Shown here in pieces: positions 1 through 8,436 of a DNA stretch of 64,000 nt (positions are counted from its first letter, which is position 1; every line of letters begins with the position of its first letter). Source of the stretch: Neobacillus niacini (GTDB lineage Bacteria; Bacillota; Bacilli; Bacillales; Cytobacillaceae); the NCBI RefSeq assembly GCF_023715785.1, contig NZ_JAMBOX010000018.1:36201-100200 (forward strand). The letters are read 5' to 3'. The translations under genes were made by a program, and so were the position numbers. Under the pieces are notes generated by a model, which saw only the letters and a program-made list of their open reading frames with translations, was not told where the DNA came from and made no database searches.

Positions 1-142
1 AGGCCATCATGGGTTGTATGTTGCGTGATAAAAGATGGAAAACCCCGCGGTCAACCCCAACCCATACTTCATTTTCTGTATTGTATTCTGTTAAATCAGG
101 CAAAAGTTCTTCAGGCCCTCCGGCAAGAATATTAATGACCAT
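1..142 (-). CDS. thiN: Thiamine diphosphokinase, N-terminal part (cut by window edge)
   Basis: The first 47 codons of a minus-strand gene start at an ATG at 142 with a Shine-Dalgarno AAAGGAGT upstream. The visible protein begins MVINILAGGPEELLPDL and includes VGVDRGVF, which matches the start of thiamine pyrophosphokinase (AGGP, then a G-x-DRG motif). The enzyme transfers pyrophosphate from ATP to thiamine to give thiamine diphosphate in the cytosol. It follows rpe, as in B. subtilis (rsgA-rpe-thiN). A weak terminator sits between rpe and this gene. The rest lies outside the window. Confidence 0.85.
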   Translation of the reverse strand, partial: MVINILAGGPEELLPDLTEYNTENEVWVGVDRGVFHLLSRNIQPMMA

Positions 143-165
143 CTATTATTACTCCTTTATGTATG

Positions 166-192
166 AAAAAGAGCTGTCTTAAGTGACAGCCC
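166..192 (-). terminator. Intrinsic terminator after rpe
   Basis: Read on the minus strand, stem GCTGTC and GACAGC enclose a six-base loop and are followed by TCTTTTTC. The stem is short, so some read-through into thiN is likely. Confidence 0.6.
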
Positions 193-200
193 CTCCTTTA

Positions 201-845
201 TTATCCTCTAATTAGCGCTATTGCCTTGGTATAATCTTGTTGGTTGTAAATGGCCGAACCGGCAACAAGCACGGTGGCTCCCGCCTCTATACACAACTTT
301 GCCGTTTCCGGATTTACCCCGCCATCGATTTCAATTTCTAGACTAACGCCTTTTTCCTCCGCCAATTCTTTTACTTCTTTTATTTTTGGCAGGACTTCGG
401 GAATAAATTTTTGACCCCCAAATCCGGGATTGACTGACATGAGGAGAACCATATCAATATCCTTGACAATATGCTGGATGGAATTAACCGGTGTAGCCGG
501 ATTTAACACAACACCCGCTTTTACGCCAAAGGATTTTATGTTCTGAATGGTCCGGTGAAGATGCCGGCATGCTTCCACATGAACAGTAATATAATCGGCT
601 CCCGCTTTGGCAAATGCCTCGATATATTGATCAGGGTTTTCAATCATCAGATGCACATCAAGCGGCAGCTTTGTTACAGGACGTATCGCCTCGACAATTA
701 ACGGCCCAATCGTAATATTCGGCACAAAGTGACCATCCATTACATCAACATGAATATAATCGGCTCCCCCTGTTTCTACGGCGGTGATTTCCTCTGCCAA
801 TTTTGCAAAATCGGCTGAAAGGATGGACGGTGCTATTTTTACCAT
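201..845 (-). CDS. rpe: Ribulose-phosphate 3-epimerase
   Basis: The 214-residue protein has the family length and signatures: MVKIAPSILSADF at the N terminus, HVDVMDGHFVPN near residue 33, VLLMSVNPGFGGQ near 133, and EIDGGVN near 172 with the catalytic Asp. It interconverts ribulose 5-phosphate and xylulose 5-phosphate in the pentose phosphate pathway as a metal-dependent TIM barrel in the cytosol. The start lies 2 nt after the rsgA stop, so the two are probably translationally coupled. Confidence 0.97.
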   Translation of the reverse strand: MVKIAPSILSADFAKLAEEITAVETGGADYIHVDVMDGHFVPNITIGPLIVEAIRPVTKLPLDVHLMIENPDQYIEAFAKAGADYITVHVEACRHLHRTIQNIKSFGVKAGVVLNPATPVNSIQHIVKDIDMVLLMSVNPGFGGQKFIPEVLPKIKEVKELAEEKGVSLEIEIDGGVNPETAKLCIEAGATVLVAGSAIYNQQDYTKAIALIRG

Positions 846-847
846 CT

Positions 848-1729
848 TTAATACCTCGGCTTTCTATCTTTTATTTCCTGGAGAAAATCCAGATAATGTT
901 GATATCGATACCCCGGAATTTCCCCTGCTTCCACCTTGGCCTTTACCCCGCACTTTGGTTCACTTACATGAAGGCAGCCACGAAATTTGCAATTCTCGCT
1001 TGCCCTCAGCATTTCAGGAAAACAAGCAGTCAAATCCTCGGCTTCAATATTGGCAAATTCCAATGAACTAAAGCCGGGTGTATCTGCAACAAGACCATTG
1101 CCCACTTTTATCAATTCAACATGTCTTGTGGTATGCTTACCTCTGCCCAAATGCATGGAAATATCGTTTGTTTTTAGTTCTAGGTCAGGTCTTAGCACAT
1201 TCAAGAGCGAGGACTTACCCACCCCGGATTGCCCGGCAAACACGGATATTTTATTTTCAAGATGCGGGGTCAATTGTTCGACTCCGGTTTCCGTTTCCGA
1301 GGAGGTAAGAACGACTTCATATCCGGCAGCCCGGTATTGACGGGCGAATACTTCAATCTTCTCGTGCTGCAGTTCATTTGCCAAATCCATTTTGGTAATG
1401 CAAATAATTGGCTCTATATCGTTAAATTCAACAAGGACAAGAAATCGGTCCAACAGGACGGTGCTGAAATCCGGCTCAACGGCCGAAAACACCAGAATTG
1501 CCTGATCCACGTTCGCGATGGGCGGGCGTACTAATTCATTCTTTCGTTCCTTCACCTCAAGGATGTAGCCCTCTTGGTCATTTTCCGCTTGAAAAACGAC
1601 CTCATCCCCAACAAGCGGGGAAATTTTATTTTTTCGGAATACTCCTCTTCCCCGGCATTGAATTAATTCTTCCTTATTGAGAACGTAATAAAAACCACTT
1701 AATGCCTTGACAATTTTCCCTTCAGGCAT
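848..1729 (-). CDS. rsgA: Ribosome small-subunit biogenesis GTPase RsgA
   Basis: This 293-residue circularly permuted GTPase helps mature the 30S subunit. The order seen is an OB fold (about 1-65), G4 TKMD at 112-115, the P-loop GQSGVGKSS at 166-174, G3 DTPG at 216-219, and a zinc knuckle with C247, C252, H254 and C260. An ATG 24 nt upstream is in frame, but AAGGAGG sits 7 nt before the ATG at 1729 and the protein from there (MPEGKIVKAL) aligns with B. subtilis CpgA, so I chose that start. It follows prkC by 47 nt and precedes rpe. In B. subtilis, PrkC is reported to phosphorylate this GTPase. Confidence 0.95.
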   Translation of the reverse strand: MPEGKIVKALSGFYYVLNKEELIQCRGRGVFRKNKISPLVGDEVVFQAENDQEGYILEVKERKNELVRPPIANVDQAILVFSAVEPDFSTVLLDRFLVLVEFNDIEPIICITKMDLANELQHEKIEVFARQYRAAGYEVVLTSSETETGVEQLTPHLENKISVFAGQSGVGKSSLLNVLRPDLELKTNDISMHLGRGKHTTRHVELIKVGNGLVADTPGFSSLEFANIEAEDLTACFPEMLRASENCKFRGCLHVSEPKCGVKAKVEAGEIPGYRYQHYLDFLQEIKDRKPRY

Positions 1730-1776
1730 AGCAGCCCTCCTTGCCTGACTCATAAGCTATTTGAATTTTTATACCC

Positions 1777-3747
1777 TTATTGAACATCGTTGTAATTAAC
1801 AGTTTCTTCGGCAATCTCTTGCGAATCGCGCCACACCTTGTAGCTCGCTGTTTTACCTTCGGCAATGATTAATTTAATTTGGCGTCTTGTCGTTTCTGTG
1901 ATAAAGAATCGGTCCGCAGGAACAGTCGGATTGTGGTCCATATCATCAATATAGATGATGACCTCCTGTTTTTGTCCCGGCTGGCCAGGAATAGGCGGGA
2001 CAAATTCAATGGTTACTTCCTTGCTATATTCTTTCGGTGGTTTTTCTTCTTTTCCTTTTGAAACAATCACGGCAACCTTGTTGCCTTTTTGCAACTCTGT
2101 TCCCTGTTTTGGTTCTTGCGAGATAATCATGCCTTTGGGAATCGTGTCGTTATATTGTTCCTGAGAAGCATCTAAGGTTAAACCGACTGAGGCGGCATAA
2201 TCCTGAGCAGCTTTCACGCTATATTGCGTTAGGTCCATGAGGACAATTTTTTCAGGCCCTTTGCTTACCTCTAACTCCAAAATAGTATCCTCGGGAACGA
2301 CTTTTTTACCTGGTGCCGGATTCTGGCTAATAATTGTCCCAGGTTCACTATCATCGTGTTTTTCAATCTTTTTTATGTCTTTAAAATCCAATTTTTCCAA
2401 CAGTCTAACGATATCATCAAATTGGCGGTCAACATAATCATCAAGCTCATATTTTTCTTTGCCACTGCTAATATACAGTGTCACTCTTGCATGTTCCTTA
2501 ACGGTTGTGCCTGCTGGTGGATTTGTCTTGATAACCTGTCCTTGTTTGACTTTTTCATCTGTAAGTTCAATTGTTTTATCGATATTCAGGCCTTTTAGTT
2601 TAAGCTTTGAGATCGCATCTTCTTCATTCATGCCGCTTACATCCGGAATCTTAATATCTTTTGCCTGCAGCATCCCCGAGATGAAGAAGGCCGACAATCC
2701 GAGCAGGATGAGTGCTAGAAGTACGGAAATCAAAATGATCGGCCACTTTTTCCGCTTCTTGCCCGGTTTTTTCTCCTTATTTGAATGAGCTGCTGAATCA
2801 CTTTTCTCACTGCTATGAACCAGTGTTTCGTCGAGATTTTTTAACGGTTTGTCATTGGTAATGACAGGGATGGCCTTCGTAGCCTCGTCATCAACCGGGA
2901 TGACAAACTTCGGTTCATTCATTCTTTCGGGATCAAGCGCCGTTCTTAAGTCTTCCTCCATTTCATCCACACTATTATAGCGATGGAATGGGTCTTTGGC
3001 GGTCGCCTTTAAGACGATGTTTTCCACACTTTGTGGGATGTTTGGATTCCATCTCCTGACTGAAGGCGTTTCGGATTGCAAATGCTTTAAGGCAATTGAA
3101 ACTGCCGATTCTCCCGAAAATGGGAGCCGGCCGGTCAATAATTCAAACATGACAATGCCTAAAGAGTATATGTCTGATTTACGATTGGCCATACCGCCGC
3201 GTGCTTGTTCTGGAGATAAGTAATGAACCGAGCCAAGGACTGAATTTGTTTGGGTGATGCTTGTGGCCGTCAAAGCCATGGCAATGCCGAAATCAGTAAT
3301 TTTGACATTACCGTCATGGTCAATCAAAATGTTCTGCGGTTTTATATCCCGATGAATAATATGGTTGTGGTGTGCATGAGAAATGGCTGAGGTCAATTCT
3401 CTCATAATTCCGATCGTTTCTTCGACTCGAAGAGGCGAGTTTTGCTGTATGTATTGTTTCAATGTTGTCCCATCAACATACTCCATCACTATATAATAAA
3501 GATCGTCTTCTTCACCGACATCATAGATGTTGACAATGTTTGGATGGGCAAGGCTTGTCGCCGACTGGGCTTCCCTGTGAAATCTCCGAATAAACTCCTC
3601 GTCATTGGCGAAGTCGAGCCGGAGCATTTTTACGGCAACATCACGGTCGAGAATCATGTCATGTGCCAAGTAAACATTGGCCATACCGCCGCCGCCGACC
3701 ATATTTAAAATCTTGTAGCGTCCGCTTAATCTTTTCCCAATCATCAT
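1777..3747 (-). CDS. prkC: Membrane Ser/Thr protein kinase with PASTA domains
   Basis: The 656-residue protein has a Hanks-type kinase domain (about 10-275) with a glycine loop GGGGMANV, invariant K40, HRDIKPQN (D135) and DFG (D153). A basic juxtamembrane region and one membrane helix (about 337-359) follow. The outside part carries three PASTA repeats (about 366-568) and a C-terminal domain. PASTA domains sense muropeptides, and in B. subtilis PrkC links them to spore germination and wall control. The start directly abuts the prpC stop (TAAATGATG), so kinase and phosphatase are made together. Confidence 0.97.
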   Translation of the reverse strand: MMIGKRLSGRYKILNMVGGGGMANVYLAHDMILDRDVAVKMLRLDFANDEEFIRRFHREAQSATSLAHPNIVNIYDVGEEDDLYYIVMEYVDGTTLKQYIQQNSPLRVEETIGIMRELTSAISHAHHNHIIHRDIKPQNILIDHDGNVKITDFGIAMALTATSITQTNSVLGSVHYLSPEQARGGMANRKSDIYSLGIVMFELLTGRLPFSGESAVSIALKHLQSETPSVRRWNPNIPQSVENIVLKATAKDPFHRYNSVDEMEEDLRTALDPERMNEPKFVIPVDDEATKAIPVITNDKPLKNLDETLVHSSEKSDSAAHSNKEKKPGKKRKKWPIILISVLLALILLGLSAFFISGMLQAKDIKIPDVSGMNEEDAISKLKLKGLNIDKTIELTDEKVKQGQVIKTNPPAGTTVKEHARVTLYISSGKEKYELDDYVDRQFDDIVRLLEKLDFKDIKKIEKHDDSEPGTIISQNPAPGKKVVPEDTILELEVSKGPEKIVLMDLTQYSVKAAQDYAASVGLTLDASQEQYNDTIPKGMIISQEPKQGTELQKGNKVAVIVSKGKEEKPPKEYSKEVTIEFVPPIPGQPGQKQEVIIYIDDMDHNPTVPADRFFITETTRRQIKLIIAEGKTASYKVWRDSQEIAEETVNYNDVQ

Positions 3748-4500
3748 TTAGCAATCACCCTCACTGCACTCGGAAAACTTTACAATCGAAAGCGTAATAT
3801 TATCTTCTCCACCGTATTCATTTGCGAGTGAGATAAAGGCTGCGGCTTTTTGCTCCAGCTGCTCGTCATTCAAGAGAATTTCCATCATTTCTTGTTCACT
3901 TACTTTATTGGAAAGCCCATCTGAACATAGTAGCAGAATATCGCCTTCTTCGAACATAATCGTTTTCAGATCCATTTCGACCATTTTTTCAGTGCCCAGT
4001 GACCGGAGCAGGACATTTTTACGAGGATGGTGTTCCGCATCCTCCTTCGATATTTGCCCGGTACGGACCAATTCATTGACGAGCGAGTGATCTTCGGTGA
4101 TTTGTTTAAAGCCTGACTCATTTAACAAATACCCGCGGCTATCCCCAATGTGCGCCAAGGTGGCAAACGTATCCGTTGTGATTGCGGCAACGATCGTCGT
4201 ACCCATCCCAAAGCATTCGGAATGGGTAGCGGCATGTTCAAACAAAAGTCCGTTGACAATCGAAATATGTTCCATTAGCCATTTTTCGGCAGCATCCGCA
4301 GTTTTAATACCCTTGGACTCCTCCCAAGCGTTTTTCAATTGAGTCACTGTCATGTTACTTGCCACATCGCCGGCGCGATGCCCTCCCATCCCGTCAGCAA
4401 TAACGGCAAGAAGGCTGCCATCGAGATTTTGAAAGACACCGCCGGCATCTTCATTGTGAACCCGCACTTTCCCTCTGTCTGTTAGAAATACCGCTCTCAT
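3748..4500 (-). CDS. prpC: PP2C-type protein serine/threonine phosphatase
   Basis: This PP2C phosphatase reverses PrkC phosphorylation. Visible motifs are DRGKVRVHNED, the metal-binding ADGMGGH (near 35-41), and the C-terminal GGEDNIT. The frame is open 66 nt further upstream inside rlmN, but family alignment supports the ATG at 4500 (MRAVFLTDRG), giving 250 residues. The nearest Shine-Dalgarno (GAGGAG) is 13 nt upstream, slightly long. It lies 4 nt after the rlmN stop and is fused head to tail with prkC. Confidence 0.95.
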   Translation of the reverse strand: MRAVFLTDRGKVRVHNEDAGGVFQNLDGSLLAVIADGMGGHRAGDVASNMTVTQLKNAWEESKGIKTADAAEKWLMEHISIVNGLLFEHAATHSECFGMGTTIVAAITTDTFATLAHIGDSRGYLLNESGFKQITEDHSLVNELVRTGQISKEDAEHHPRKNVLLRSLGTEKMVEMDLKTIMFEEGDILLLCSDGLSNKVSEQEMMEILLNDEQLEQKAAAFISLANEYGGEDNITLSIVKFSECSEGDC

Positions 4501-4504
4501 ACGA

Positions 4505-5593
4505 TTACATCGTCTCCTCTTTCCGCTCCTTTGCCCGGAGCTGACCACATGCAGCATCAATGTCATGACCGTGCTCTCGGCGAATAGTTACATTGATTCC
4601 ATGGTTTTTTAATGTTTTTTCAAAGGCAAAAATCTTGTCTTTTGGGGTCCGGACGTAATCCCGCTCAGGGACATAGTTTACCGGTATCAAATTGACATGG
4701 CATTTCAAACCTCTGATTAGGGCAGCCAATTCCTCCGCATGCTCGACTGTATCATTTACCCCGCCGAACAAACCATACTCAAAGCTGACACGACGACCCG
4801 TCTTATCGATATAATACCTTACTGCTTTCATTAAGTCATCAAGTTTATAGGCTTTGTTGATCGGCATAAGCCTAGTGCGAAGCTCGGTATTCGGGGCATG
4901 CAGGGAAATCGCAAAATTGATCTGCATATTTTCATCGGCAAATTGATAGATTTTTGGAATAATCCCGCTCGTCGATACCGTGATATGGCGCGCGCCGATA
5001 TTAAGTCCATTCTCATGGTTAATGATTTTTAAAAACGACAGCATGTTATCGTAGTTATCAAAGGGCTCGCCGATTCCCATGATCACAACAGAACTGACTC
5101 GCTCCGCTGATTCATCAAGCGCCTTTTGAACCTTGACTACCTGGGCAACAATTTCCCCTGCTTCCAAATGCCGCTTCAGTCCGCCAAGTGTGGAAGCGCA
5201 GAAGGTGCAGCCAATCCGGCAGCCCACCTGGGTTGTGACACACACGGAATTTCCGTAATCATGGCGCATCAGGACTGTCTCAATGGAGTAGCCATCATGA
5301 AGTTCAAATAAAAATTTGATGGTTCCATCTGAGGAGGTTTGTTGAATCACCGTGTTTAATGTTGTTATTTGGAAATGATTCGCTAGCTGTTCTCGCAAAC
5401 CCTTAGATAAATTGCTCATCTCTTCAAATTCGATAGCCCTTTTCTTATAGAGCCAATCAAAGATTTGCTCTGCCCTAAACGGCTTTTCACCGTGATCCTT
5501 AAGCCACTCTCGAAGTTCATTCAGCTGCAATGAGTAGATGGATTGTTTTTTTTCCAATGTTGTATTTGTCTCTGTTGTATTTAATTGCTCCAA
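4505..5593 (-). CDS. rlmN: Dual-specificity 23S rRNA/tRNA adenine-C2 methyltransferase
   Basis: This radical-SAM enzyme of 362 residues has the cluster-binding CxxxCxxC at C125, C129 and C132, a conserved C118 just before it, and a C-terminal catalytic Cys (C349 in DAACGQL). It methylates C2 of A2503 in 23S rRNA and A37 of some tRNAs. It follows rsmB by 3 nt and precedes prpC by 4 nt, within a long run of translation genes. Confidence 0.97.
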   Translation of the reverse strand: MEQLNTTETNTTLEKKQSIYSLQLNELREWLKDHGEKPFRAEQIFDWLYKKRAIEFEEMSNLSKGLREQLANHFQITTLNTVIQQTSSDGTIKFLFELHDGYSIETVLMRHDYGNSVCVTTQVGCRIGCTFCASTLGGLKRHLEAGEIVAQVVKVQKALDESAERVSSVVIMGIGEPFDNYDNMLSFLKIINHENGLNIGARHITVSTSGIIPKIYQFADENMQINFAISLHAPNTELRTRLMPINKAYKLDDLMKAVRYYIDKTGRRVSFEYGLFGGVNDTVEHAEELAALIRGLKCHVNLIPVNYVPERDYVRTPKDKIFAFEKTLKNHGINVTIRREHGHDIDAACGQLRAKERKEETM

Positions 5594-5596
5594 TAC

Positions 5597-6949
5597 TTAC
5601 ACCTTCCTTTTCAGTACCGCAATATAAAAGCCGTCCGACCCAAAGTCCTGCGGGAATATTTGCAAATCAAAGCCGGTAATCAGCGGTTGGACCGCCTCGG
5701 GCATCCGAGTTTTGAAGGATAAATCCCCTTCAAATTCCGGGTTGGTTTCTAAAAATGTCTTAACAGTTTGTTCATTTTCCTCTTTGTCTACTGTACAGGT
5801 ACTATAAACAAGGGTGCCGCCTTTTCTCAGAAGCGAAGCAACAGACGTTAGTAAATCCTGCTGAATACTGCTCAATCGGTCTAAATCCTTTTCAGTCTTC
5901 GTATATTTCATATCCGGCTTTCTTCGCATCACCCCGAGGCCTGAACAGGGTGCATCAAGCAATATTCGATGGAATGTTTCATGCTTGAACTTTTCCGGTA
6001 AAAGTCTTGAATCGGAAACATTCGTTTTTACATTTGATAACCCTAGCCTGCGGGCATTTTCATTGATTAACCGGACTTTGTGCTGGTGAAGGTCAACTGA
6101 AATCACCTCGCCAGTATTTTGCATTTTTTCAGCGATGTGCGTACTTTTGCCTCCAGGGGCAGCGCACGCATCAAGGACAAATTCGTTTTCCTCAGCGCCT
6201 AATGCATAGGTGGCAAGCATCGAACTTTCATCCTGGATGGTTAACATCCCATATTTATAGGCCATGCTGGATGCCAGGTTCCCTTTTAATGCCCTGATTG
6301 CTTCGGGAATAATCGGGCTTTTTTCAATTTGATAGCCTTCTTCTTCAAGAAGCTGGACACATTCAACCCTCGAAATCTTCGTGAGATTGACTCTGGCTGT
6401 TTGCATTGGTGCTGTTAAATTAATCTCACACATTTCCTTCGTTTTATCATAGCCAAATTGGTTAACCCATCTTGTTACCAACCATAGTGGGTGACTGGTT
6501 TCTAATGATAATCTCTCAACCGGGTCATTGACTTCACTTAAAGAGGGAAGCCCCTCTCTCTGTATGCTCCGCAACACCCCATTTACCAAACTAGCAATCC
6601 CTTTATGCCCGCGTTTTTTGGCAATTTCCACCGCTTCATAGATTGCGGCGCGATCGGGGATTCGATCAAGATAAACCATTTGGTATACCGTAAGTCTTAG
6701 TAAATGAAGAATCCAATCGGCCAGCTTTTTATTGTCCTTCACAAACGGCTTTAGAAAAAAATCCAGCGCCATTCTTCTTTGCAATGTTCCGTAGGTCAAT
6801 TCTGTTAATAAGCCAACATCGACAGGCGACAATTCATTTTTTTCAATTGTACTGTTTAAAAGCAAATTGCTGTAAGATTGATTTTTCTCAATTGATGTTA
6901 ATAAGTCCAATGCAGTTTCACGTACATTTTTTTTTGCCTTTATTGTCAT
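5597..6949 (-). CDS. rsmB: 16S rRNA cytosine-C5 methyltransferase
   Basis: The 450-residue protein joins an N-terminal NusB-like RNA-binding domain (about 5-135) to a Rossmann methyltransferase. It carries the SAM motif DACAAPGGKST (260-270) and two catalytic cysteines, C335 (DAPCSGLG) and C385 (YSTCTVDKEEN). It methylates C967 (E. coli numbering) of 16S rRNA. It begins 1 nt after the fmt stop, in the conserved def-fmt-rsmB order. Confidence 0.96.
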   Translation of the reverse strand: MTIKAKKNVRETALDLLTSIEKNQSYSNLLLNSTIEKNELSPVDVGLLTELTYGTLQRRMALDFFLKPFVKDNKKLADWILHLLRLTVYQMVYLDRIPDRAAIYEAVEIAKKRGHKGIASLVNGVLRSIQREGLPSLSEVNDPVERLSLETSHPLWLVTRWVNQFGYDKTKEMCEINLTAPMQTARVNLTKISRVECVQLLEEEGYQIEKSPIIPEAIRALKGNLASSMAYKYGMLTIQDESSMLATYALGAEENEFVLDACAAPGGKSTHIAEKMQNTGEVISVDLHQHKVRLINENARRLGLSNVKTNVSDSRLLPEKFKHETFHRILLDAPCSGLGVMRRKPDMKYTKTEKDLDRLSSIQQDLLTSVASLLRKGGTLVYSTCTVDKEENEQTVKTFLETNPEFEGDLSFKTRMPEAVQPLITGFDLQIFPQDFGSDGFYIAVLKRKV

Positions 6950-6950
6950 A

Positions 6951-7895
6951 TCATTCTCCTAGCTTGCTTCCTGCTGTTAATTTGGAGCCTGCGCCCCTTA
7001 AGAATTGTTCACCTGTCATTTTTGTCTTCCCGGCTGGCTGAAGCTGCGTTATTTTAATGGCTGTTTCATTGCCTGTGCTGACAATGGGTCCATCAGGGTC
7101 AATTTTAATGATAGTGCCAGGTTCCGTATTTGCGGGTCCTTTTACTTTTTCCCCTTGCCAAATTTTTACCGTTTGGCCATCCAATGTGGTAAAGGCAACC
7201 GGCCATGGATTTAATCCACGTATGTGATTATAAATTTCTTCCCCGGGCTTGTTCCAATTTATTTTCTCCTGCTCCCGTTTAATATTTGGAGCAAAGGTCG
7301 CTTCTGCGTCATTTTGTGGGATCGGCTCCAATTTGCCCGAAAGAAGCGGAGGCAGTGTTTCCGACAACAGTTTGGCTCCAGCAGCGCTAAGCTTATTATG
7401 AAGGGTGCCTACATTATCTTCATTAGTGATCGGAACCTCAACACTGGCTAGCATATCGCCTGCATCCAATTTCTCTACCATATACATAATCGTGATTCCT
7501 GTTTTTGCCTTTCCTTGCATAATCGCATAGTGAATCGGAGCTCCGCCGCGGAGTTCCGGAAGCAAGGAAGCGTGCACATTAATGCAGCCATGGGCGGGAG
7601 CATCCAGCAATTGTTTTGGCAAAATTTGGCCGAATGCCGCGGTTATGATTAAATCCGGCTTTAACGCTATGATTTTTTCCAGTTCTTCCGGCTGGCGGAT
7701 TTTTTCAGGCTGCAACACTGGAATTCCCTGTTTTACTGCTTCCACTTTAACGGGGGGCGGGGTCAGCACCTTTTTTCTGCCAACCGGGCGGTCAGGCTGG
7801 GTCACGACACCGATTACTTCATAGCCATCCTCAATAATTTGCCTTAAGATGGGTACTGAAAAATCAGGCGTGCCCATAAATACAATCTTCGTCAT
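6951..7895 (-). CDS. fmt: Methionyl-tRNA formyltransferase
   Basis: The 314-residue enzyme formylates initiator Met-tRNA with 10-formyl-THF. The catalytic triad is visible as N106, H108 (NVHASLLP) and D144 (KLDAGD). The C-terminal OB-like tRNA-binding domain starts near 205. It lies 1 nt after def; deformylase and formyltransferase form the usual pair. Confidence 0.97.
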   Translation of the reverse strand: MTKIVFMGTPDFSVPILRQIIEDGYEVIGVVTQPDRPVGRKKVLTPPPVKVEAVKQGIPVLQPEKIRQPEELEKIIALKPDLIITAAFGQILPKQLLDAPAHGCINVHASLLPELRGGAPIHYAIMQGKAKTGITIMYMVEKLDAGDMLASVEVPITNEDNVGTLHNKLSAAGAKLLSETLPPLLSGKLEPIPQNDAEATFAPNIKREQEKINWNKPGEEIYNHIRGLNPWPVAFTTLDGQTVKIWQGEKVKGPANTEPGTIIKIDPDGPIVSTGNETAIKITQLQPAGKTKMTGEQFLRGAGSKLTAGSKLGE

Positions 7896-7896
7896 T

Positions 7897-8379
7897 TTAC
7901 GCTTCTTCTCCTTTTAACTCGTCTTCCTCTAGATACCTAATAACCTTTGATGTAAATAGGATTCCATCCAGGTGATCTATTTCATGCTGAATCGCTCGAG
8001 CAAGAAACCCTTCCGCTTCCAGTTCATACTGTCTGCCTTTGCGATCATATGCCTCGATTTTCACGTAATTTGGTCTTGTTACTTCTCCAAATAATCCCGG
8101 AAAGCTTAGGCAGCCTTCCGGACCAGTTTGTTCTCCGGAAGTATTCAGGATTTTCGGGTTAATCATTTCGATTGTACCAGCTTCGTCATCAATATCGACA
8201 ATTGCGACTCGCGCATCCAGACCGATTTGTGGTGCAGCAAGGCCGACACCATCATGTTCAATCATCGTATCGTACATATCATCAAGCGTTTTTGCAAGTT
8301 TTCGGTTAAACACTGTTACCTCTTTACATTTCGTCTCGAGGATGTCAGCGGGGTAGTTTACTATCTTTCTTATTGCCAA
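7897..8379 (-). CDS. def: Peptide deformylase
   Basis: The 160-residue type 1 deformylase removes the formyl group from nascent proteins. The three motifs are GVGLAAPQIG (44-53), EGCLSFP (88-94, metal ligand C90) and QHEIDHLDG (131-139, ligands H132 and H136, catalytic E133). The start is a TTG at 8379, seven bases after GGAGG; no better ATG lies nearby. It sits 57 nt after priA. Confidence 0.96.
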   Translation of the reverse strand: MAIRKIVNYPADILETKCKEVTVFNRKLAKTLDDMYDTMIEHDGVGLAAPQIGLDARVAIVDIDDEAGTIEMINPKILNTSGEQTGPEGCLSFPGLFGEVTRPNYVKIEAYDRKGRQYELEAEGFLARAIQHEIDHLDGILFTSKVIRYLEEDELKGEEA

Positions 8380-8436
8380 AATCTTTCCTCCGTTAATTCA
8401 ATCTCGTGCATATATATATTAATCATTTTTACCAGA